A stretch of 35,302 nucleotides of DNA from Methylophilaceae bacterium (GTDB lineage Bacteria > Pseudomonadota > Gammaproteobacteria > Burkholderiales > Methylophilaceae): NCBI GenBank assembly GCA_025362115.1, contig JANYIK010000114.1, positions 1-35,302 of the forward strand, read 5' to 3'. The translations under genes were made by a program, and so were the position numbers. The first letter of the stretch is position 1. The number at the start of each line of letters is the position of its first letter. The notes beneath the pieces are model-generated. The model saw only the letters and a list, made by a program, of their open reading frames with translations. It made no database searches and had not been told where the DNA came from. Positions 18,246-27,318 of this stretch are shown here, one piece after another.

Positions 18246-19082
18246 TTACACTAGTCCGCGATGTCGCACCAAGACTTGCTGTCCTTGTTTACGGAAATAC
18301 TCAGCCAAACGCTCCACAAAATATACTGAACGGTGTCGTCCGCCAGTGCAGCCTATAGCCACCGTTAAGTAGCTGCGGTTATCGCGCACAAAACACGGCA
18401 ACCATTTTTCGATGTAATCGCGGATGTCGTTCAACATCTCGCTGACTTGTGACTCTTTTTCCAAGAACTCAATGACCGCAGCGTCACGCCCAGTCAATGG
18501 ACGCAACTTTGCATCGTAGTGCGGATTCGGCAAGCAGCGCACGTCATACACCATATCCGCATCCAGCGGAATGCCATACTTAAAGCCGAAGGACTCCACC
18601 AACAAGGCCAAACCGCTATGATCCAGCGCCACAAAGTCCTTCACCCAAGCACGCAGGGTGTTCGTAGACAGTTCGCTGGTATCCAACCTATGTCCCATAT
18701 CGCTCAACTCAGCTAACAATTCACGCTCCAGATGGATGCTCTCGGCCAAGGTGCGTGTATCGTTTGAAAGCGGGTGGCGACGGCGCGTTTCGCTAAAGCG
18801 TTTGACTAGGGTTTCGGTATTGGAATCTAAAAATAATACTGAGACTTCGATATTGATGGTTTTCAGGTGCTCAATATGTTGAGGCAAATCTTCCAGTTGT
18901 GCGCTGCGTGTATCAATGCTTACAGCGGCGAGATGGTGTCCGGCCAGTTCTAGGTGCGATGCCACCTGATGCAACAAGGGCGCGGGCAGATTATCTACGC
19001 AATAATAACCGCTGTCTTCCAGTCCCTTCATGACGATGCTTTTGCCCGAGCCGGAAAGACCAGTGACGATGACTAGCTGCAT
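18246..19082 (-). CDS. rapZ: RNase adapter RapZ / nucleotide-binding YvcJ family
   Basis: [53 protein letters not shown]. Confidence 0.96.
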   Translation of the reverse strand: MQLVIVTGLSGSGKSIVMKGLEDSGYYCVDNLPAPLLHQVASHLELAGHHLAAVSIDTRSAQLEDLPQHIEHLKTINIEVSVLFLDSNTETLVKRFSETRRRHPLSNDTRTLAESIHLERELLAELSDMGHRLDTSELSTNTLRAWVKDFVALDHSGLALLVESFGFKYGIPLDADMVYDVRCLPNPHYDAKLRPLTGRDAAVIEFLEKESQVSEMLNDIRDYIEKWLPCFVRDNRSYLTVAIGCTGGRHRSVYFVERLAEYFRKQGQQVLVRHRGLV

Positions 19083-20038
19083 TAGGAATTCCCGACCTTA
19101 CCTTGGCGACGCATCTCGCGCGTCTGCCGCTGCATGAACTGCTTGGAGCTATTCACCCCGCGCATCAACAACACGTGGTTACGCACTGCCACCTCCACCA
19201 GTACTGCAATGTTGCGACCGGCAGCGACTGGGATGGTGACTTTGGGGACTTTCACACCCAGAATCGCTTCGCTTTGCGATTTTATTCGCAATCGGTCTAA
19301 TTGTTGCGGCGAGTTGGAATCAGCCATTTGTAGCTGCACGATCATATCCAAAGGTTTGGTGGGTTTGACCGCGTTATCGCCGAATAGCTCGCGGATATTC
19401 AGAATGCCTAAGCCGCGTACTTCCAGAAAATCCTGTAACAACTTGGGACAACGACCTTCCAGCCTGTCCGGTGAGATACGGAAAAAATCCACAATATCAT
19501 CTGCCACCAAGCGGTGGCCACGTGTCACCAATTCCAGTGCCAATTCGCTCTTACCGATGGCGGCATCACCTTTTACCAGTACACCAAAACCCTGTACTTC
19601 AAGAAATACACCATGAAAGCTGATGGATTCGGCCAATGCTTGCACCAAATAATGGCTCAACAGATCCATTAAATCAGGGCTACGCATAGGTGAAGTGAAT
19701 AATGGGGTATTTTTGCTGTCCGCGGCCTTAGTCAATGCCGCTGGAACTCCTTCGCCATTGGCCACCACTACTGCAGCCAAGTCGGTGGAGTACAAATTAC
19801 TAATGGCTTGTTTAACCGCGGCAGCGTCCAAGCCGCGCAGATAATCCATCTCAGCACACCCCAACACTTGCACCCGGTTAGGATGCACAAAATTGAGGTG
19901 TCCAATCAGCGCCAACGAAGGCTTGGTGACGGTTTCGCTGGTGAGCAACTTGTCACCTCCGTTTAAGCCCGCCACCCACGTCAACCGAAGTCGGCGGCGG
20001 GTTTCGCGGTAAAGCTCGCTAACGCTGATTTGTCCCAT
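19082..20038 (-). CDS. hprK: HPr kinase/phosphorylase
   Basis: [25 protein letters not shown] Walker [16 protein letters not shown] signature. Confidence 0.96.
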   Translation of the reverse strand: MGQISVSELYRETRRRLRLTWVAGLNGGDKLLTSETVTKPSLALIGHLNFVHPNRVQVLGCAEMDYLRGLDAAAVKQAISNLYSTDLAAVVVANGEGVPAALTKAADSKNTPLFTSPMRSPDLMDLLSHYLVQALAESISFHGVFLEVQGFGVLVKGDAAIGKSELALELVTRGHRLVADDIVDFFRISPDRLEGRCPKLLQDFLEVRGLGILNIRELFGDNAVKPTKPLDMIVQLQMADSNSPQQLDRLRIKSQSEAILGVKVPKVTIPVAAGRNIAVLVEVAVRNHVLLMRGVNSSKQFMQRQTREMRRQGKVGNS

Positions 20039-20060
20039 GTTGGGCTTCCTAAGTACTCAA

Positions 20061-20387
20061 TTAGCCCACCGCTTGGTGTTTCACACCACCGTCAGAACGG
20101 TGATGGTCGGCAAATTTTTCCTTCACCTTCAATACTTGCCTATCCAGCTTGTCGGCAAGTAAATCAATAGCGCTATACATGTTTTCATCACTGCTTTCGG
20201 CGTGTAAATCATTGCCTGGCACATGAATAGTGGCTTCTACCTTATGCTTCAATTTTTCTACTGTGAGTGTAACTTTGACGTCAATGACATGATCGAAATG
20301 GTTGCTCAGTCGCTCCAGCTTGGAGTGCACGTATTCGCGCAAAGCTGGTGTTATTTCAAGATGGTGTCCGGTCATGTGCAGATTCAT
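20061..20387 (-). CDS. hpf: Ribosome hibernation promoting factor (short form)
   Basis: MNLHMTGHHLEITPALREYVHSKLERLSNHFDHVIDVKVTL; located downstream of rpoN. Confidence 0.93.
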   Translation of the reverse strand: MNLHMTGHHLEITPALREYVHSKLERLSNHFDHVIDVKVTLTVEKLKHKVEATIHVPGNDLHAESSDENMYSAIDLLADKLDRQVLKVKEKFADHHRSDGGVKHQAVG

Positions 20388-20422
20388 TTTAATCTCCTAA
20401 GTTTTGTAGACTACTTCATAAA

Positions 20423-21862
20423 TTACAACGACTTACGCTGACTCGCCGCAGGGATTTGCAAAGACTCACGGTACTTGGCAACGGTGCGGCGTGCTACTAC
20501 TATGCCCTGCTCTCCCAGAATATCAGTGAGCTTGCTATCCGACAAAGGCTTTTGCGGTTTTTCTGCAGAAACCAGTTGTTTAATCAGTGCGCGGATGGCA
20601 GTTGCAGAACACACTCCTCCAGTTTCGGTCGCCACGTGGCTGCCGAAAAAGTATTTCAATTCATATACTCCACGCGGGGTAAGCATATATTTGCGCGTAG
20701 TGACCCGAGAAATGGTGGATTCATGCAGTTCCAGTTCGTCCGCAATCTCACGCAACACTAAAGGGCGCATGGCCACGTCACCATGCTCAAAAAAACTGCG
20801 CTGCCTATCCACAATGGCCTGCGATACTCGCAGAATAGTGGTGAAACGCTGCTGGATGTTCTTGATGAACCATTTGGCCTCTTGCATCTGGCTGGCGAGA
20901 TATTGCGAAGAGCTGTCACGGTTGCGTTTCAGGATGTCGGCATAGACGCGATTGATACGCAGTTTGGGTACCGCGTCATTGTTGAGGCTGGCCAACCACA
21001 GGCCTTTGACCTTTTTCACCACCACTTCTGGCTGTACGTAATGGTCGGCTTCTATGCTGGTAAACCCCGCGCCGGGGCGTGGGTCCAGACGCGTAATCAA
21101 CAACTGTGCACCACGCAGCGTATCGTCATTGCACGACAAAATCTTACGTAGCCGGACGAAGTCCCGCGCCGCTAGCAAGGGTAGATGCTCTTGTACTATG
21201 GCCAAAGCGCAGTCTCTATACGGGGTATCGTCGGGCATGGCGAGCAGTTGTAGCTGTAGGCATTCGGTCAGATTGCGTGCGCCTATGCCGAGCGGATCTA
21301 AATGTTGAATCAGCTTGAGCGCTGTTTGTAGCTCTAGCAAATCTACCTCTTGCTCTGGTGGCAAGAACGTCAGCATTTCTTCCAGCGATTGATCCAGATA
21401 GCCATCTTCATCAATCGCATCCACCAACATGCCTGCCAACAGCAAGTCGCGCTCGGAAAGATGCATCAAGCGCAGTTGTTCCAGCAGGTGTTCACGCAGT
21501 GTAGTCGCACTCGGTTCTTGAAAACTGAAGTCATTGTCGTCCTCGTTATCGTGCGCGCTGCCATTCGATACCTGTTCCCAACGCCCATTATCGCCTGCGT
21601 CAAAGTCTTGCTCTCCTACTGATTCAGAGGTTCTATCTACGGGTTCTGCTGGTTCTTGGTGTTCGCTAACTGGTGTTTCACGAATTTCAGAATAATTGAC
21701 GCTTTCTTCCCCTACGCGCTCCAACAGGGGGTTTTCTAGAAGAATAGTTTCCAGTTCTTGTCCTAGCTCGATGGAAGAGAGTTGCAACAAGCGGATAGAC
21801 TGCTGCAGTTGCGGCGTTAAGGTGAGATGTTGAGAAACACGTAATTGAAGCGTTTGCTTCAT
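20423..21862 (-). CDS. rpoN: RNA polymerase sigma-54 factor
   Basis: N-terminal LTPQLQQSIRLLQLS, C-terminal RpoN box ARRTVAKYRESLQIPAASQRK. Confidence 0.97.
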   Translation of the reverse strand: MKQTLQLRVSQHLTLTPQLQQSIRLLQLSSIELGQELETILLENPLLERVGEESVNYSEIRETPVSEHQEPAEPVDRTSESVGEQDFDAGDNGRWEQVSNGSAHDNEDDNDFSFQEPSATTLREHLLEQLRLMHLSERDLLLAGMLVDAIDEDGYLDQSLEEMLTFLPPEQEVDLLELQTALKLIQHLDPLGIGARNLTECLQLQLLAMPDDTPYRDCALAIVQEHLPLLAARDFVRLRKILSCNDDTLRGAQLLITRLDPRPGAGFTSIEADHYVQPEVVVKKVKGLWLASLNNDAVPKLRINRVYADILKRNRDSSSQYLASQMQEAKWFIKNIQQRFTTILRVSQAIVDRQRSFFEHGDVAMRPLVLREIADELELHESTISRVTTRKYMLTPRGVYELKYFFGSHVATETGGVCSATAIRALIKQLVSAEKPQKPLSDSKLTDILGEQGIVVARRTVAKYRESLQIPAASQRKSL

Positions 21863-21864
21863 AG

Positions 21865-22587
21865 TTATAACCTGAAATTCTTCCCTAGATATACTTCGCG
21901 CACGCTCTCATTTTGGATAATATCTGCTGGTCGCCCAGCTGCAAGCACCCGTCCATCATTCACAATATAAGCGCGATCGCAAATGCCTAAGGTTTCACGC
22001 ACATTGTGGTCGGTAATCAGTACACCGATACCTTTTTCTTTTAAAAATTTGATGATCTTTTGAATATCAATCACCGCAATCGGATCAATCCCGGCAAATG
22101 GCTCATCCAGCAAGATAAAGCGCGGATTGCTGGCTAAACAGCGTGCGATTTCCACGCGTCGCCTTTCACCCCCTGATAAGCTCACTGCGGGGCTATGTCG
22201 TAAGTGTGAAATATGTAAATCCAACAGCAATGACTCTAGTTTTGACTCCATTTGCAGTGGTAGTAAATGCTGCAACTCAAGAATGGCCAATATGTTTTCC
22301 GCCACCGTCAACTTGCGGAATATAGACGGCTCTTGCGGCAGGTACGACAGCCCCATGCGTGAGCGTCTATGCACAGGCAAGTGCCCCAAATCCACGCCAT
22401 CCATGGTGATGCGCCCGCCATCCAGCGGCACCAAACCCACCATCATGTAAAAGCTGGTGGTCTTGCCCGCGCCATTCGGCCCCAGCAAACCCACTACTTC
22501 GCCGCTGGAAATGCTGACCGAAATATCGTGAATCACGGTGCGCGCCTTGAAGCGCTTTTTTAGGCCTTCTACTTTAAGTTCGCTCAT
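21865..22587 (-). CDS. lptB: LPS export ABC transporter ATPase
   Basis: [54 protein letters not shown]. Confidence 0.97.
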   Translation of the reverse strand: MSELKVEGLKKRFKARTVIHDISVSISSGEVVGLLGPNGAGKTTSFYMMVGLVPLDGGRITMDGVDLGHLPVHRRSRMGLSYLPQEPSIFRKLTVAENILAILELQHLLPLQMESKLESLLLDLHISHLRHSPAVSLSGGERRRVEIARCLASNPRFILLDEPFAGIDPIAVIDIQKIIKFLKEKGIGVLITDHNVRETLGICDRAYIVNDGRVLAAGRPADIIQNESVREVYLGKNFRL

Positions 22588-23144
22588 TCCCCCGACTTCA
22601 CTGATGTACCGTCCACCGCTGGTACGATGGCCTTTTTCGGCTGGATAGTAGCGTGCACACGACCCTTGCCGGTATTAGATGTCGCTGTTTGCTTATTACT
22701 CAACACTTCGGCGTATTCTGAACTGGCGTCATACATGATGTAATCACCATTCACCACATCCTCACCGCGTTTAAACCAAGCTTTTTCATAAATCTGCACT
22801 TTGTCTACACGGCCATCGTATTCAATGCGTAAACCACTGCCTTGAATATACTGCGGCTTACCCTCCATTTTTTGTTTGAAGGTGGTGGGGTCGCCGGTGG
22901 ACGTACTGTGCTGGAAGCCTTCAGCGTCCTCACGCACGATAAGCTTGTCGGCATGAATCTCTAGCGTGCCTTTGGTTAAAATCACATTGCCGGTATAAAC
23001 ACTGGTTTTTTTAGCGTCATTCACCGATAAATTATCGGCCTCAATATCTATCGGTTTGTCTCGGTCAGCCTTTTCTGCTTGCGCCACACCGCTAAACAAC
23101 AAGGCTGCCAGCCACAGCACCAATGGTAATTTATGGATTTTCAT
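22584..23144 (-). CDS. lptA: LPS transport periplasmic protein LptA
   Basis: Signal peptide then [38 protein letters not shown]; overlaps lptB by 4 bp. Confidence 0.94.
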   Translation of the reverse strand: MKIHKLPLVLWLAALLFSGVAQAEKADRDKPIDIEADNLSVNDAKKTSVYTGNVILTKGTLEIHADKLIVREDAEGFQHSTSTGDPTTFKQKMEGKPQYIQGSGLRIEYDGRVDKVQIYEKAWFKRGEDVVNGDYIMYDASSEYAEVLSNKQTATSNTGKGRVHATIQPKKAIVPAVDGTSVKSGE

Positions 23145-24084
23145 AATGTCTCCGGATTTTTGCCTTACTTTTCTTTGCTTGAGTGGGCTTAGGCTTGCTG
23201 GGCTTGGCCTGAGTGTCTGTTTTTGCTTTTTTCTTAATCTTATGTTGCTTTACCTGTTGTTTCTCTGCCTGAATTGAGCTTGTAGCTTCTGGCTGCGACT
23301 TCTCTTTTGCGGGCTGGACTGCTGGCGCTTGCAACGGCGCAGTAAGTTCCAACTTATTCACCTGTGGATTCACCTTCACTGGCACTGCGCCTTTTGATGC
23401 CGGCGGTGGCACCAAGCTATCCAATTGCGGCTGCACCACCGACTTTCTAGGCATCAAGCGCGGCTGCGACCCCGCTACTTGCTCTATGGTCAACGCCTTG
23501 CTGGGCAGTGCATCGGGTCTCACATAATGCACTTTGACATGGCCTTGCAGATTCAAAATACTCTGCTTTTTATAAAACTGCATAGCATTCGCGCGAAGTA
23601 CTGTGTGAGGCGCTTGCAATATGGTCACCGGACGGTTTGTTTGCGCCAAATCTTGATCCGGAATAATGTGCAAATAATCCGTAACCACGGTCAATTCAGC
23701 CTTGCGTTGCGTCCCCGCACGCACTACCTTCACATTATCCATGAAATACACGTTTTCGCCATTGGCAGACACCTGCCCTCGATCCGCAATAATCTCAGTC
23801 GTTGGCTTCTTTAAGCTGTACAAACTGAAACGTGGTTTGGTCAATTCTGTACTATCGTCGTCTGGAAAGTGCCGCATTTCAGCACCTTCCAACTTGTAGC
23901 GTGGGTTACCAAATCCATTGGTTCGCAAAGTCGAGAAATTGTTCACGATGTAATCAGGGTCATGACGGTTGCTGCCATCGCGCTTGGCAGCGGGTGGCTC
24001 AGCCACCTTATCTATCCAAAAAGTAAGCGCTGTTAGCAAGGCCAACAACATCAGCCCAAACCAAATCGCAGGAATCCCTTTCAT
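23131..24084 (-). CDS. lptC: LPS export protein LptC with long C-terminal extension
   Basis: Single N-terminal TM, YIVNNFSTLRTNGFGNPRYKLEGAEMRHFPDDDSTELTKPRF, positioned between kdsC and lptA; about 115-residue K/P/Q-rich tail. Confidence 0.88.
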   Translation of the reverse strand: MKGIPAIWFGLMLLALLTALTFWIDKVAEPPAAKRDGSNRHDPDYIVNNFSTLRTNGFGNPRYKLEGAEMRHFPDDDSTELTKPRFSLYSLKKPTTEIIADRGQVSANGENVYFMDNVKVVRAGTQRKAELTVVTDYLHIIPDQDLAQTNRPVTILQAPHTVLRANAMQFYKKQSILNLQGHVKVHYVRPDALPSKALTIEQVAGSQPRLMPRKSVVQPQLDSLVPPPASKGAVPVKVNPQVNKLELTAPLQAPAVQPAKEKSQPEATSSIQAEKQQVKQHKIKKKAKTDTQAKPSKPKPTQAKKSKAKIRRHYENP

Positions 24085-24093
24085 CGTTTAAGA

Positions 24094-24615
24094 CTAACGC
24101 AAAAACTGGGCTAGCTGACTATCGAGCGTTCCCTGCGCACGCATAATCAGCTCACACACCTCGCGCACCGCGCCTTGTCCCGCTTGCAGCGTGGTGATGT
24201 AGTGGGCATGCTGCTTTACTAGATCATGTGCTTGCGGCACTGTGAGCGCCAAACCCGCACGGCGCATGGGTGGCAAATCCACCACGTCATCGCCCATGAA
24301 GGCACACTGTTCCGGTTGCAAGCCCGTTTCTTTCAGCAATTCCCCAAACGCTTGCAATTTGTCGTCCACGCCCTGATAAAAATAGCTGACACCCGTGCTT
24401 TCAGCGCGTTGGGTAACCACCTTGGAAGTGCGTCCGGTGATAATCGCCATATCAATGCCCGTCGCCTTGAGCAACTTCATGCCCAGGCCGTCCTGCGTAT
24501 TAAAGCACTTATATTCCAAACCGTCGTCGCCTATGATGAGTCGCCCATCGGTCATCACGCCGTCCACGTCAAATATCACCAATTTGATGCGCTGCGCGCG
24601 TTGTTCGAGAGTCAT
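24094..24615 (-). CDS. kdsC: 3-deoxy-D-manno-octulosonate 8-phosphate phosphatase
   Basis: LVIFDVDGVMTDGRLIIG, IITGRTSKVV, AFMGDDVVDLPPM. Confidence 0.95.
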   Translation of the reverse strand: MTLEQRAQRIKLVIFDVDGVMTDGRLIIGDDGLEYKCFNTQDGLGMKLLKATGIDMAIITGRTSKVVTQRAESTGVSYFYQGVDDKLQAFGELLKETGLQPEQCAFMGDDVVDLPPMRRAGLALTVPQAHDLVKQHAHYITTLQAGQGAVREVCELIMRAQGTLDSQLAQFLR

Positions 24616-25595
24616 ACTACTTTCGCCCTGAGTAGATCGTGCATATTGAGTGCGCCCACCAACACGCCTTGTGTGTCTATCACCAGCAACCCATTAATTT
24701 TACATTCTTCCATCAATTCCACAGCTTCTACCGCCAAGCGATTGGGCAATATGGTCTGAGGATTGGCGTGCATGGTGGTGGCGATAGTGGCGGTGTTGAA
24801 ATCAAGACCTTTTTCAAACAATCGGCGTAAATCACCATCGGTCAAAATGCCCACTGGTGCACCTTTAGCGTTGACTACTGCGGTCATACCCAACCCTTTT
24901 TTGGTCATTTCCAATAGCGCTTGCGAAAATGAAGCACCTTCGCCCACTTTTGGTATCGCTTCCTTGACACGCATCACGTCAGAAACATGTATCAGTAGCC
25001 TACGCCCTAGTGCGCCCGCCGGATGCGAACGGGCAAAATCATCAGCGCTAAAGCCTCGCGCATCCAGCAACACAACCGCCAGCGCATCTCCCAGAGCCAG
25101 TGCTGCTGTGGTGCTGGCGGTCGGTGCCAGACCCAAAGGGCAGGCCTCTTGAGATACAGCAGCGTCCAAATGCACCTCGGATTGCTTAGCCAAAGTAGAG
25201 TTGGGGTTGCCGGTCATACTAATCAACTTGGCCCCCATGCGCTTGACGGCAGGGACGATGGTGAGTAGCTCATCGCCCTCACCGGAATTGGAGAGCATCA
25301 ACACCACATCATCTCCTGTCATCATACCCACGTCACCGTGGCTGGCTTCTGCCGGATGCATGAAAAATGACGGAGTACCAGTACTGGAAAGGGTGGCAGC
25401 AATTTTGTTGGCGATATGCCCGCTTTTACCCATGCCGCTCACCACGACCCGTCCACGGCATTGTAGAATGAGTTCAACAGCGCGCTGGAAGCTGGCATCC
25501 AGCCGCGCGGCGAGCGCCTCAACCTCGCGTGCTTCAACTTGCAACACTTCACGCGCAAGCGCTAAGCCGTGGGAACTGGTTTTTAAGATAGACAT
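24612..25595 (-). CDS. kdsD: D-arabinose 5-phosphate isomerase (KpsF/GutQ family)
   Basis: SIS domain (GRVVVSGMGKSGHIANKIAATLSSTGTPSFFMHPAEASHGDVGM) plus two CBS domains. Confidence 0.95.
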   Translation of the reverse strand: MSILKTSSHGLALAREVLQVEAREVEALAARLDASFQRAVELILQCRGRVVVSGMGKSGHIANKIAATLSSTGTPSFFMHPAEASHGDVGMMTGDDVVLMLSNSGEGDELLTIVPAVKRMGAKLISMTGNPNSTLAKQSEVHLDAAVSQEACPLGLAPTASTTAALALGDALAVVLLDARGFSADDFARSHPAGALGRRLLIHVSDVMRVKEAIPKVGEGASFSQALLEMTKKGLGMTAVVNAKGAPVGILTDGDLRRLFEKGLDFNTATIATTMHANPQTILPNRLAVEAVELMEECKINGLLVIDTQGVLVGALNMHDLLRAKVV

Positions 25596-25652
25596 AACAC
25601 CCCAAGTATAAAAGGGAAACGCCGCCGGATAAAGGTCGGCATAAAAATTGCT

Positions 25653-26669
25653 GTGCTAAAACGAAATATCAAACGACATATCGTAATTATTGGCGGGGGC
25701 GTTATCGGCTGTCTCAGCGCCATAGTGCTGCATAAAAAAGGTGCCCATGTCACGCTAGTTGAACGCGCTGAGATAGGTGCAGAATCTTCTTGGGCAGGTG
25801 GCGGTGTCTTGTTGCCATTATTGCCTTGGCACTACAGCGCACCAGTGAATACGCTAGCTTTGGCGGGCGCCAAGCTATATCCCATGTTGGCTGAGGAACT
25901 GCTCGCCAGCACGGGTATAGATATTGAATACACTGTTAGTGGCTTGCGCGTGTTACCCCCATTCGATAGCAGCCTTTCTAAGCAATGGTGCGCTGAAAAT
26001 GGGTTGACTGCTGAAACAGATGGCGACACGTTGTGGCTTCCCGATGTCGCACAAGTGCGCAATCCTCGGCTTATGCAAGCATTGAAGCGTTGGTTGGAAT
26101 TGAATGACGTAGCTACTGTTAAAGCAGAAATCACCCCGATCACCTCAAACAAAAATCGCGTAACCCAGCTAAGTATCAGCCAAGGTGAAATCATAAGTTG
26201 CGACCAAGTGGTCATTTCTGCTGGCGCGTGGAGTCAAGCCTTATTGGGTGATTACGCACTGGATTTGGAGCTAAAGCCCATGCGCGGCCAAATGTTGCTT
26301 TATCAACAACCCGTTGGCTTGCTGCGCGAGATACTGTATTGCGATGATTTTTATTTGATTCCGCGCCGCGATGGCCATATTCTGGCAGGAAGCACGGTAG
26401 AAGATGTGGGCTTTGATAAAACTACCACCACGACTGCGGCTGAAACCTTGCATCAAAAAGCTTTAAAGCTATTGCCTGCATTGGCGGACTGCTCCGCAAT
26501 TCAGCATTGGAGCGGTTTGCGCCCAGGCTCACCGGATAACATACCCGTCATTCAACGGCATCCTCAGCTAGAAAATGTATGGCTCAATACCGGGCATTTT
26601 CGCTATGGAGTGACTATGGCACCCGCTGCGGCTGAAATTTTGGCGCAGTTACTACTGGAAAAAATCTAG
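25653..26669 (+). CDS. thiO: Glycine oxidase ThiO (FAD-dependent oxidoreductase)
   Basis: IVIIGGGVIGCLSAIVLHKKGAHVTLVER, ESSWAGGGVLLPLLPW, GLRPGSPDNIPVI, NTGHFRYGVTMAPA. Confidence 0.88.
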   Translation: MLKRNIKRHIVIIGGGVIGCLSAIVLHKKGAHVTLVERAEIGAESSWAGGGVLLPLLPWHYSAPVNTLALAGAKLYPMLAEELLASTGIDIEYTVSGLRVLPPFDSSLSKQWCAENGLTAETDGDTLWLPDVAQVRNPRLMQALKRWLELNDVATVKAEITPITSNKNRVTQLSISQGEIISCDQVVISAGAWSQALLGDYALDLELKPMRGQMLLYQQPVGLLREILYCDDFYLIPRRDGHILAGSTVEDVGFDKTTTTTAAETLHQKALKLLPALADCSAIQHWSGLRPGSPDNIPVIQRHPQLENVWLNTGHFRYGVTMAPAAAEILAQLLLEKI

Positions 26670-26727
26670 TTTTTTTACTTTATTTCAGCAACTCTGAAAC
26701 TTTCCTAAAAACTTCTTGCCATTACAG

Positions 26728-26760
26728 TGTAAATTGTTTATTCTGTTTATACGATTTACA
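26728..26760. promoter_or_regulatory. Inverted repeat upstream of the 58-aa ORF
   Basis: TGTAAATTG (26728-26736) / CGATTTACA (26752-26760), 8 of 9 bp complementary, 15-nt spacer, 28 bp before the ATG. Confidence 0.4.
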
Positions 26761-26788
26761 TCGTTCATCTTTAAATTAGGAGGCGAGC

Positions 26789-26965
26789 ATGTTACCAATT
26801 GACAATCAACACTATGGAATCTTATATAGTTTTCAGCCCAAGTATCTGGCGCATCTCATTGCCGATGATAATGGTCGCTTGAATTCGCAAGAGGATAATG
26901 AAGCGGTGCCCGAAAAAAATGTTTGGGCATCGCTGTACAGCTATGTCTATGCACTTATGCACTAA
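26789..26965 (+). CDS. Small hypothetical protein (58 aa)
   Basis: Strong SD TTAGGAGGCGAGC-ATG; translates to MLPIDNQHYGILYSFQPKYLAHLIADDNGRLNSQEDNEAVPEKNVWASLYSYVYALMH. Confidence 0.55.
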   Translation: MLPIDNQHYGILYSFQPKYLAHLIADDNGRLNSQEDNEAVPEKNVWASLYSYVYALMH

Positions 26966-26987
26966 AACTTCATAGTTACAAGCAGGC

Positions 26988-27020
26988 TTTATGGTATCTT
27001 TTACTCAGATTTACCATAAA
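26988..27020. promoter_or_regulatory. Perfect inverted repeat (candidate operator) upstream of the RHH-like gene
   Basis: TTTATGGTA (26988-26996) / TACCATAAA (27012-27020), 9-bp perfect arms, 15-nt spacer, ends 11 bp before the ATG at 27032. Confidence 0.5.
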
Positions 27021-27031
27021 AGGGTGTGGCA

Positions 27032-27274
27032 ATGAATGATAAAGATAAAAAATCTGCTAAGCAGAAAATGGTACGTGACAGCTTTACCATGCCGGAGGAT
27101 GACTATTCGATTCTTGACGCGCTCAAAGCCAAGTGTCTGGTGAATGGGATAGAGGTGAAAAAAAGTGAGTTATTGCGAGCTGGGCTGATAGCATTGTCGA
27201 AATGTTCTGATGCTTCACTGATACAAGCCGTGAGCGAGGTTGAGAAGCTAAAAACCGGAAGACCTAAAGGTTAA
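27032..27274 (+). CDS. Small putative DNA-binding protein (RHH-like fold suspected)
   Basis: RDSFTMPEDDYSILDALKAKCLVNGIEVKKSELLRAGLIALSKCSD; strand-helix-helix pattern with basic N-terminus and GRPKG end. Confidence 0.65.
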   Translation: MNDKDKKSAKQKMVRDSFTMPEDDYSILDALKAKCLVNGIEVKKSELLRAGLIALSKCSDASLIQAVSEVEKLKTGRPKG

Positions 27275-27318
27275 GTCCTTCTCCTTTTCAAAGTCAGGGA
27301 GATGGTCTCGTAAGGAAA

